Origin: Gnetum montanum
Taxonomy: Eukaryota; Streptophyta; Gnetopsida; Gnetales; Gnetaceae
NCBI GenBank assembly: GCA_015680685.1
Contig: MNCI01000270.1
Span: 488,421 to 552,420, forward strand
Reading direction: 5' to 3'
DNA: 64,000 nucleotides
Shown: one piece after another, positions 48,121 to 58,244 of the stretch
How the letters are laid out: each line of letters begins with the position of its first letter
Numbering within the stretch: the stretch's first letter is position 1
Made by a program: the position numbers and the translations under genes
The notes under the pieces: generated by a model
Database searches by the model: none
Told to the model about the DNA's origin: nothing
The model's input: only the letters and a program-made list of their open reading frames with translations

Positions 48121-49905
48121 ATGAACACCGCAAACACCACTGCTACAACCACCAAAGTCACCAACATTGTAGGCACCATGGCTGTCCAACAGCCCGCGGT
48201 CCAACAGCCCACGGTACAACCCATAGTGGGGCCTCGTCGGTCCCTTAGGTTGCAAGGGAGGAACCTATCGTCTAATATCATAAGTCAAGAGTAGTACAAC
48301 TTCATATGCGTGAAAATACAAGCCAGCCTAGCTGTGGACCGAGCCGAAATGGAAGTCAAGAGGCAATATGAACTTTTCTACAGAGGAGAACAAGAGTTCA
48401 TTCCTTCCCCATACGACATCATCCCTCTTCCAGAGCCTTATGCTAAGCTCATCACACAACTTCTCCTGCAAAGGAGCCAGTCGCTAGATCAGCCAATAGT
48501 AAATCCTCAACCGGAAGAGGAGGATGAGTTCACAGCTCAATCTGAGCATGAAGACTCATATCACACCCTTAGCCCACAAAGGTATATAAACCCGTTGTTT
48601 CACCCATTCACGGGTGAAACTTCATCCCTCCAGCCACTAAACATCATGCAAGTGCATGCACCTCAACAAGACGCAGCCGCACTCGTTCCCATTCCTCCAC
48701 CAACCGACATTCAAGTCCACACGCGTCCCCTCGCAATTCCTCCCGCAGCCACGACACCCCCGTTCTGACAAATGCAACCCCCTTAAAACAATGTAGGAGT
48801 GACCTTCCCACGCCGCAAGATAGGGATGCCGCATGTGATATCGGCATCTAAATTTGCCCATTATATCCCCCGGGTCCAAACTCAGAAAGCCCCTGTTACT
48901 GCTGTAACTCAACAAGTTTAGGGGATTCCTACACAAAACATGACCGGGCAATGGGCAGCAATTGGTGCTTAACCACATCAACCCCCTCACTACAACATGC
49001 CACCTTACACAATTCCATCGGTTAACATCCCCCAAACACAACCACAACAACAGCAACCCCTCGCCCACAATATGCTGCCTCTGATACCGCATGCTATAAA
49101 TATTCCACAAGTACAATCGCCAACTACACAGCTTTCAGCCTTCCAACCTACCATCCAACAATCTAATCTATATACTATACCACATCCCCAAGCTGCCACC
49201 TCACCTAGCGCTCAAGACTGGGCGGATGCTAAGAAATTAATGCAGGAACTAACTGACGAGGTCAAATGCCTCAAAACAACCGCCGACGGAGAGTTGAAGG
49301 TAGTGGACTTTTACCACGATGACCCCATCAGCTCTTCTGTTCCACCCCTAACCTTACCCAAATGTGTATCATTGCCTACGTTAACTAAATATAATGGGGA
49401 GACAGACCCCAATGCTCACCTTATAATATTTAGACTTGAATGTGCATTACTTCAGGCATGGCCACATGCCATTTTGTGAGTGTTCCCTATGTCTCTCATA
49501 GGGAGAGCACGTGATTGGTATCAGGCCTTACCAGGAAACTCGATATTTTCTCTAGAGGAGTTGTTACATCAATTCGTTACCAGGTTCAAGTATAACTTGA
49601 AACCTGAGGCAAAACTTGACAATCTTATATAGGTCAAACAAGCACCTCTAGAACCCGTACAAAAATTCATTCAAAGGTGGAGCACTGCTCTGAATGAGCT
49701 ACACGAGCTGATCCCCCAGACGTATCTGCTCACTATTCTAAAGGGGTCTGTCAACGAGGAGGCGGCCCAAAATAGCCATGATCTTGCGTATTTAGCCTTT
49801 AAGAATCAACACAGTAAAAAAGATAAAGAAAAGGCTAAAACAACTATAGCAGCGTGGTAGAAACACAACAAGAAAAAATGGGACAACAAAGAAAACTGCC
49901 TATTG

Positions 49906-49999
49906 CCCCTACTAATTATACTAAACCCACTCCTGCGACCACACCAGAATCNTCCCCTACTAATTATACTAAACCCACTCCTGCGACCACACCAGAATC
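49906..49999 (+). repeat. 48-base tandem duplication with an unresolved base (N at 49952)
   Basis: Two identical 46-base copies (starting CCCCTACTAATTATAC) sit 48 bases apart with the window's only N between them. The period is a multiple of three, so the frame is kept (PTNYTKPTPATTPE twice). It may be a real in-frame repeat or an unmerged contig overlap. Confidence 0.8.
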
Positions 50000-50479
50000 A
50001 TCCTCGTCACAAAACCCAACGCCGAATCGTACAAGAAACTTCGAGAGGAAAGAACCATCCCAATACATACCACTACCTATGAAACCATCGTAGTTTTTTG
50101 ACCAACTCCTGAAGGCTGGGTTAATGAAACAAAAATAGTTATCCCCTGTTGCTATCCAGAGAAATGATTGGTTCTATTAACTGGTTCAGAACCCAAGCTT
50201 AGCAATGCTGGATGAACCCCCAGTACCAAAAGGTTTTAGAATGGATCGCTTCTGTGACTATCACCAACGTAATGGGCATGGCACGGATTATCGATGGATG
50301 TCAGATCACTTTTGACGAGGCCAACCCGTTCTAACCGCAAAACCAGGCCATGGATGTGTATAAAGACTCTTTGAATACCAAAGAGGCACCGTACGTTATT
50401 AACACAATCTACCTAGATAACGAACTTGAAACACCTAGCATTAACATTGTCTACTCTGACCACGAGCAACAAAAGCCTA

Positions 50480-50940
50480 ACAAGCCATTTGTAGTGCGTA
50501 TTCCTCCCACTGCATCAACATCCATGCCTCAACCATCGTACACCCCGCAGCAGCCATATATCGTCCGAGTGCCCCCCGCCGTAGCAACTTCTAACACCCC
50601 GACCCGCGAAAAATGATACGTGGTATGTGTACCTCCCGTTGCTACTATTGCAAACTCACCAATCCCTCCTATTTGGCCTGCCCCTTACGTAGTCCGAGTA
50701 CCACCCATGGTCGCAACAGCGGAGGCACAACCTCCAGCTAGGCCAACCCCATATGTTGTTAGGACACCCGAAATTCCTAATGATTACCAATCCTCCACCT
50801 CGCAAATGCAAAGTAAACCCAGTCCCTATGTCATCAAGGTGCCTAGCCAGTCTGGCACCCAACCACAAGCAACTATCCAAACGCAACCCCATCCTACTCC
50901 ATACATAGTACGAATCCCAGGGCAACCTGAGGCCTCAAAA
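50480..50940 (+). repeat. PYVVRVPP peptide repeat between gag and protease of element C
   Basis: Seven imperfect copies of a peptide motif occur: KPFVVRIPP, QPYIVRVPP, YVVCVPP, APYVVRVPP, TPYVVRTPE, SPYVIKVPS and TPYIVRIPG. They are spaced by 15-30 residues of Pro/Thr/Ser/Gln-rich linker. Alternating hydrophobic residues after Pro-Tyr suggest short beta strands or a binding motif. I know no named domain of this kind in Ty3/gypsy gag. Confidence 0.8.
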
Positions 50941-52280
50941 CCAACCGTGCCCCCGCGTCACACATGAGAACGCTTAGCAGATAAGGTTACGTGCAAATGC
51001 CTGGAAAAGGAGCGTCAACGGCTAGCCTTAGGGCCTCCTAAACCTACTCCATTAAATGCAACACCCATGACACAACCCAACCACAAACCAAATATAGGTC
51101 ACAAGGGGAATCATCTAGAAAACATGATACGCCCGAATCAACAATTCCAAAAAAAAAATGATAAACCAACAATGCACGAAATAAAACTGCTGGGCCCAAT
51201 GAACCAAGTCACTGCTGATAAACACACGCCCAAAAGTAGAGACCTAGCAACAGCCCTAACATAGGTCACACAAGCGCTCAAACAAAAGAATACTTCACTG
51301 AGCTTATATGACCTAGTTTTAACATCCCAAACGCATCACGAAGCTTTGGTGCGCATGTTAACATCTATCCCAGCAAGTGAGGACTTGCCTCCAAACAAAC
51401 CATCAATTCATGCGGTGATGTACTCGCCTCAAGGATCAACTTCCAAGCCACTAAGTTTCCACAATAACAACATCAAGTTGGATGAGAAAATGGGAGGGGT
51501 AACAACTGCCCCTATGTTTATAACAATAAGAGTAAACCAATTCAAGATACATAGGGTCCATGTAGATGACGGAGCTGCCACAAACGTAGTCCCATATCCC
51601 ATCATCGAATAACTCGGGCTCACAAAGCTAATCAGGCCAACTGCCACCACATGCTTGAAATCATTCAGCGGGTCGCGTGTGCTAGTTAAAGGCACCGTGA
51701 CCTTAGAATTCATAGCAGGGGATCAATTCCCCACATCCGCCGACTTCGTAGTAATCGATGAAATGCCAGGATTCAACCTAATATTAGGAAGGCCCTGGTT
51801 AGCCCAACTGAAAGCAGTCTCATCCCCTATACACCAAGAGATTCATCTACCTTATGAAGGTGGCAAAATTGTCATACACAGGGAGGCTGCTACACCCATC
51901 ATCTCGTCGTACATAGACATAGACCAAGGTTCAGAAGTTAAGCTCGAAGAGCCTAGATAGCATGACATAAATGAACAACAACTGGCAGGTGGTAATCCTT
52001 TAAAAATAGAAGAAAACCCACCCAATATAGAAATACCTGGGCTAGACATTGTACATACACAACCTCACCTAGAAACCACAACTGACACATAAACCGTGAT
52101 ACATGCAGAAGCGTAAGAAAACACTAACGTAGAAACAATTCTATCAGACGTACCTTGGGCTGAATTACCATTCAACGTGATCAGCGAAGGGGACGCTGAA
52201 TATAGAATCATACCCGCTAACTCTACTCCCAACGTTAAAATGCGAAAAGTCAAACAATTATTAAACTGATAAATAAGAAA

Positions 52281-52620
52281 ACAAACAGTCCAAAATGACG
52301 TTAAACTACAACTAGTCTGGAACGACGTTAAACTATTATGTTCGCAACGACATAAAACTAGCCACGATTAGAAATGGTCGATCAACCGAGAAATCTTCCC
52401 ATGTCATTCGAAACATTCCTCGCTTACGCTGGGGCCCGAAATGGCCTTAAACTACGCATGTGGCCTGAAATGGCCTTAAACTAGTACGAATCTAGCCCGA
52501 AATGGCCTTAAACTACGCATGTGGCCCAAAATGGCTTTAAACTAGTATGGATCTGGCCCAAAATGGCCTTAAACTACGCATGTGGCCCGAAATGGCCTTA
52601 AACTAGATCATCAACCTATA
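52281..52620 (+). repeat. TAAACT repeat block after gag-protease of element C
   Basis: About ten units are present. The clearest are ~25-40 bases with CCCGAAATGGCCTTAAACTA followed by CGCATGTGG or GTACGAATCTAG. The earliest units read AACGACGTTAAACTA. The block lies just past the protease stop. Confidence 0.85.
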
Positions 52621-52865
52621 CTTTGTTTTCCTCTTTCATTTATCATTATACTCCAACTTATAATTACATCCGCGCATTACACTTAAACCACAAAAAACAA
52701 ACCAAAACATTTTACATTGCCGTGTCATGTTTGCAATTAAACTCAAAATCAACAAAAAAAATTTTTATACATGAAATGATGTACAAGTACAAGAGTAGCT
52801 GATTTCATTCATCTCAATTTACAATTCCTGTATAAATTTGAGTTAGAATAATTTCACAATGAAAG

Positions 52866-55800
52866 CTAAACATCAGAGATAGAAGGATCATTCCCTTTGG
52901 ACCCGCTAGCATCATGAACCCCCACTCCACTGGGGCCAGCTTCCTGAACATCATCATCGCCTTGATCCTATAAAATGCAAAGGGAAGAATCAATATAAAG
53001 ATGAAAGAAAAAACTTTCAAACATTATGCAACGAACAAATTTCATACTAAAAAACTACCTACCGTAGGGAATCCCCTTAAGCTGAATTCCAGTCGGCGAA
53101 GGATTTCCTCTTTTGAGACACTGGTCCAATCAGTCCCATCGAGGCCTAGGTCGACATCTGCCAAGGCCTTCCCCTTGTCAACGGCTGACCAGGTAGGATG
53201 CTTTAAAGGGAACTCACCCACAGACACCTCCCCAGAAGTAGTTGTAATCACCCTTGTAGGCGATTCCATCTCAATAGTTGTGTTTTGAGCAAAAGTATCG
53301 AATGTAGAGCGTAGACCCAGACCCTCCACAAACATCTCAAGCTAATGCTTTTCAATAGATACCTCTTTCAATGATTTCTTATAATTATGCTTGTGGTTCT
53401 TTTCATCCTGATCCCATTTGCATACCTTGGAAGCGAAAGCTTTCCAATCTTGGCACTTGAGATTTAGCAGATCCACCTGGGCCTTACACTCTACTAGTCT
53501 TCGTGTCAGTGACGTGTGGTGGTTAAGTAGATTCCAGTATCTGGTATACGTGACCTCGGAAGTCCGCCAAGAGCGATCACCACTTAGTTTAGCAGAGGCG
53601 AACTCATACCAAGCCTTGCAATCGTCACGCTCAACTAACAACTCGGAAACTTCCTTCTCCTTTGTTTGAAGCTGCAACCACAACTGTTTGACGGAACGCC
53701 TATAGGTCCATAGTGATTTGGCGTTGTGAACGAGACCTTCCACCACTTTGTCATAAACTGGCCTTGGGACCTGCTCGACTTCTGGGGATAGTGTGGGCAA
53801 ACTCTCTATGCTAACTGTCTCGGAAGGATCCCACCTCAGTTTAGCACCTATGCACATGAAAAGAACAAACGCTAAAATGACAAAAACAAGGTGTGAAACT
53901 CTAAAATTGCAAACAACTCGAAACATATATACCTATCTCAGGGTGGACCTCCTGAATTTGTTCAACAACTTCCTCAGCGATACCAGCCACAAAATCCATT
54001 TTACTCGGCATCTCTATCCAAGTAAATGACCCACGAGTACGAGATGGACTAACATCCGCGGTTCTTTCAGGGGGAACCGTTTTCATGGGCATGTCCAGTC
54101 GCATTGTTCTGGTCTCACTACCTTCATCTGGAAGGGATGAAAAACATAAAAATAAACCACCATAGAAACAACAACTCACAAAGCGGTGCAATAAACTAAA
54201 AGAAAACATACTGTGTTCCCTGTCCCCTTTTGGGTTTGGAGGGTCACCAAGGTCCAACCTTTCCTTGAGGAAGCTACTAAACATTTCATCGACACCACTC
54301 TGGTCATCCACCAATTCGGTCTCCATGGTGTCTTCTCGTAGCTCCTCCATTTTTTTCATCTGATCCTTGCCGGCCTCTTCCTCATTGGTCAATAACTCCA
54401 TTGTAGTTTCCTCCTCTTCAATAATAGTCTCTAATTCCTGCCTTCTCACTTCTCGAGTTAGGTCTAAAGGTATCAGTCACACATAAGTGGTCAAAGTAAA
54501 AATTATGAATAAGAAAAAAATCATAAAGCAACAAGTGTACTAAGTTTACTTACCTCGGGCAGGCATCTTGAACCGTATATGCTTAACCCGTGGCTCGTCC
54601 ACATTTGAGGCCTCCTCGGTTGAACGTTCACGCTTTGTTAGCTTCGACTTGGCCTTGCCAATGGTTTCTTTGATGACCCGTCCTACTCTTTTCGCAGTAT
54701 AAGGCACATCATCTGGTTCCAACCCCACACTATCACATGTGTGGATTGAGGTACCAGATGATCCCCTTGTCATGATAGATACGGATTCATCAATTCCCTC
54801 AGGCGCATCTTGGGACTTGGCTGTTTCAAACAAGTGGTTGATCCACAAACGAGATAGTTGATCGCAATCCCGCAGAACATACTTGTTATCTACACAAAAT
54901 ACTAGAAACTTGGCTAAGTGGCTAAGGTAACCGACAAGGAATGGAAAAGTAAAGTAAGACTGCGCCTCGACATTCGAATGCAATCGCACTATCTCTTTGT
55001 GAGGGCCCGATAACAAAAATTGGGTCCAGTTATAACGCATGCCAATTTCTAGGACGGTTCGCATAATACGTACAGCTTCGATCCCAAGACTCTGCACTTG
55101 GGAAAGGGATTTAGGGAATACCTGTGCCCTAAATAGGGGATATAGTTCATTAACTTCTTTAACCTTTGACTTCCCCTACATAGGGAATCCCTTGGCACCC
55201 TTGGTAACGCCCAACCAGTTCTCTAATTCATGAACCGTATGGAGCTCTTTATGAGCCATGTCTAAAACTACATTTATACCATCCATCGGTACACCAAACA
55301 GGTTCGAAAAGAATTCAGGCAACAGATGGAAAACTATCTTAACACCCTTAATCCGGGTGTTGTAGTAAGAGACAGACTCATTGAAGGAATCTATGATCCT
55401 GATCATTTCTGCTATTGACACATCAGGGCTCGGGGTCGTGAAGAGCTCTACAAGGCCGGCATTGTCTAAACAACTAACGATGGATGGCGGGGCATGGGTC
55501 TGCAACCATTTCTGAGCCTTACTGATCTTCCCAAACTTCATGGAGAGAGTACTCTCAATTCGCCTATTTGTGACAGGGTCTCCACTAGGAGGGACATCAA
55601 CTGTAAATATAATTCGAAATCATCATATTAGTATAGCCCCCGGCAGTTGAACAAACATGTTAACACATCTAGAAAACATCGTCATTGACCTTCAGTTGTG
55701 GACTTAGATATGCTACCCAATTTAGAGTCACGGGGAAGGATTGGTCCTTTATGCGACCAATCTCCATGCAACCATCCACGAGCTTGGCATAGTGCGAATG

Positions 55801-57495
55801 CTCTAGAGAACCGTTTGTGAAAGTGGATGATATCACCCTTGGTTTGAGCTAATACAGCTCCACGAAGGGTGGGACCCACCATAAAGGTCTCTAGAGCGGT
55901 ACGAGCTAGAGCAAGCCCATCATCCTCAACGCATGTTCTGTCTAGGTTGACTCGGGGCCTGCAAAAGAACGTTTGTCAAAATAGAAGCAAATGCCAAAGG
56001 ACATGAAAAAAAGAAACATCAAGCTTAAATGATCGTACCTATCCACCCGGTACATGGTGCCAGGAGGGTTTTGGAACAGCATGTGCGCATGCGCAGCTAA
56101 AAATAGGGTGTTGTTGAGATAGTCCTGCCCTTGTGGTAATTGGGCCCACACGTGCGTTAATGGGCGTGTAGACCTGGGCCCGCTGGAAGAACCGTCCTCA
56201 GTTACAAGCGACCCCTTGTCAATGTCTTCCATGAAGATCGCGACACCCTCCGAGGCTCCTGGCAACATGGCCTCAAGCACGCTCTGTGCCACCACTTCAC
56301 TTAGGTGCGACTAGACAACCACTTTAAACCTGTCCAGGATGAAGGCTAGGAATTCACGCACCCCTTCTCTAAACCTGACCCCATTGTTGTCAATAGTCAG
56401 ATTCGGAGTAGGTTCCTCGGCCTCAATGGGGCCAAACCACGTTAATACCCCAACGAGCTTAACAACTAGGAGAAAAGGTTTAGTGTCCTTGCAAGCAACC
56501 AAAATGTCATGGTAAATTAGCCATACATGAAAATGGCATGAAAAACAAAATCTCATATTATGGGCTGACACTTAGAAAAATTACTAATTGTTTATGCTCG
56601 ACGTATACGCTGGGCGTATACACTGTCAAAACTGTTTACGCTCGGCATATACGCACAGCGTATACACCGTCAAAACCGTATACACTGTGAAAACTATTTA
56701 GGCTCAGCGTATACGCTGGGCGTATATGCTGTAAAACTAGTTTACGCTGTGAAAATAGTTCTCGCCCTAAAAATAGGTTTACGCTATACACCGCCTGAAA
56801 AAGAACAAACTGTTCATGCACAACGTATACACCGTAAAAACCCTCAGCGTATACGTCGTAAAAGCCTCCAACGTATACGCTGTGTAAATAGTCTACGCTG
56901 AATTTTGTGCAAATAGTTTACGCTGAACACTATGCAAATAAGTTTACGCCAAAAACAGTTCACACCATACGCCATGAAAACAGGTCTACGCTGTACCCCA
57001 CTTGAAAAGAATTAACTGTTTACGCTCAGCGTATACACTTTGAAAATCATCAGCGTATACGCCGTGGAAACCACCAGCGTATATGCTGTGAAAATAGTCA
57101 GCGTATATGCCATGAAAGTTGTCTACGCCTCATAAAATCGTCTACACTTCATGCCAGTAAAATCGTTTACGCTGTGCATTGACAAAGCAGATTACGCTAC
57201 AAATAACTTAGTCTATGTACAGTCTACACCGGGCGTATAGAAACCCTCTATGCTAACTCTCTACTTCGGGCGTATACGCCGAAACCCTCTAAGCTGCCAA
57301 GACTATCTATGCTACGAAACATGTACAGATGAAAATAACTAACAGAGGCAGGATCAGAGCCTACTTGTGTGATGATCTAGGCCACAATGGAACCCTCGGC
57401 CTAAGCAGACACTGCAGCATAGCCTTCCTCTCCTCCGCGAACGTCAGATTAGGTCCCTTCCTCCCCTGGCCTTCCACTTCATTGCCTTTGCCCAT
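52866..57495 (-). pseudogene. antisense intron-containing accessory gene inside element C
   Basis: Exons: likely 1, ATG 57495 (MGKGNEVEGQGRKG; 3' end unresolved); 2, ~56487(or up to 56571)-56039; 3, 55958-55690; 4, 55600-54554; 5, 54463-54212; 6, 54127-53933; 7, 53847-53063; 8, 52967-52866 (stop TAG). Introns 2-7 are 80-95 bases, begin GT (GTAAGT after exon 4) and end AG (TTTTGCAG before exon 3). All six joins keep one frame. The spliced frame is roughly 1,000-1,070 codons with three TAGs (56311, 55176, 53342). Exon 4 holds IRIIDSFNES, FFSNLFGVPMDG and FTFPFLVGYLSHLAKF, then a basic tail. Exon 5 is acidic (TIIEEEETTMELL). Exon 7 is coiled-coil-like. Spacing recalls plant mobile or plant-transposon-protein domains, but I assign no function. 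Confidence 0.8.
56590..57330 (-). repeat. palindrome-type repeats in the first intron of the antisense gene
   Basis: Multiple GCGTATACGC-like units occur, often as GGGCGTATACGCTG, the reverse complement of the LTR C unit. The stretch lies between exon 1 (57495-57361) and exon 2, so it would be spliced out of the antisense transcript. Confidence 0.7.
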
Positions 57496-57499
57496 CTTA

Positions 57500-57830
57500 G
57501 CGTTCTTTACGTTGGGATTGACAGGTTTACGCCAGGGTCTGAGTCTCTACACTGACGCTTTGACCTCTACACAGGGGTCTGAGTCTCTATGCCGACGCTT
57601 TGACCTCTACACTCATGCTGAGCCTCTACACTGAGTTGGAATCTCTATGCTCACGCTGAGCTGGGATGTCTACGCTGACGCTTTGACCTCTACGCTCTGC
57701 GTTTACGCCAGGGTTTGGGGTTTATGCTTACACTCAGGGTTTGGGGTTTACGCTTACGTTGGGTCGTCTACGCTTATGCTTATGATCACTATCTACGCTT
57801 GCCTCCGGTTTACAATGTTTACAAATGATG
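57500..57830 (-). repeat. TACGCT-type repeats in the 5' leader of the antisense gene
   Basis: On the plus strand the units read CTCTACGCTGACGCTTTGAC and GGGTTTGGGGTTTACGC. They lie between the minus-strand TATA box and the first ATG and resemble the TCTACGCTG units of the element C leader (47400-48060). Confidence 0.65.
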
Positions 57831-57839
57831 CCCCTCCCC

Positions 57840-57847
57840 TTTATATA
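57840..57847 (-). promoter_or_regulatory. TATA box of the antisense gene
   Basis: The minus strand reads GCTATATAAAGGGGAGG, a canonical TATA box (TATATAAA). A CCG-type trinucleotide tract (57853-57878 on plus) lies just upstream in the antisense direction. The first ATG of the antisense gene lies about 345 bases downstream. Transcription would start near 57810. Confidence 0.6.
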
Positions 57848-58049
57848 GCGCTTCGCCACCGCCGCCGCCTCCGCCGCCTTACTGTTTGTTGCTTTTTTTC
57901 ACTTATCTTAATTAAAATTTGTTCAAAAATAAAAAAAAATATATTTAAAACAAAAAAATACTACCACATCCTGATTCCCTTGTAAACCAACTCCAGAAGT
58001 CCACATCGAACATTTTTGCGCGGACTCTCCTGTGCAAATTTTACGATAA

Positions 58050-58195
58050 ACATACAACCCAGTATGGCCTTAAACTGCCATGAAGGCCCGGTAAGGCTTT
58101 AAACTGCCACATACAAACTCCCTTTGGCCCGGTACAGCCTTAAACTGCCACCCGTAGCCCGGTAAGGCCTTAAACTACCATGCGTGCCGGTGTGA
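58050..58195 (+). repeat. TAAACT repeat block before pol of element C
   Basis: Four units share GCCCGGTAAGGCCTTAAACT followed by GCCA. The core is the same as in the block at 52281-52620, so matching blocks bracket the antisense gene. Confidence 0.85.
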
Positions 58196-58244
58196 TGATA
58201 AATCACCATAACACATGTACACACGAGTTACACTACCAAAGAAC

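Larger units (their letters stand above)
48121..52270 (+). pseudogene. gag-protease of element C
   Basis: One frame runs from ATG 48121 (MNTANTTATTTK) to TGA at 52268-52270, interrupted by about 20 stops. One stretch (about 49855-50310) sits in another frame, implying two compensating indels. Parts in order: Pro/Gln-rich N-terminus; a Retrotrans_gag region at 49380-49850 (LPTLTKYNGETDPNAHL, IGRARDWYQALPGNSI, LYHQF-like); a zinc-binding-like FCDYHQRNGHGTDYRW near 50250; a repeat domain at 50480-50940; and an aspartic protease with HVDDGAATNVVPYPI near 51560-51605 and FNLILGRPWLAQLKAV near 51775. The stops fit C-to-T changes at Gln and Arg codons or G-to-A at Trp. Long for a gag because of the repeat domain. 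Gag packages RNA and protease matures the polyprotein. Confidence 0.8.

Noticed and set aside
56580-57850. Independent LTR inserted inside element C
   Set aside because: No TGAAA start, no purine tract or primer site and no target-site copy were found. The stretch lies between a TATA box and exons of the antisense gene and is better explained as its leader and first intron.
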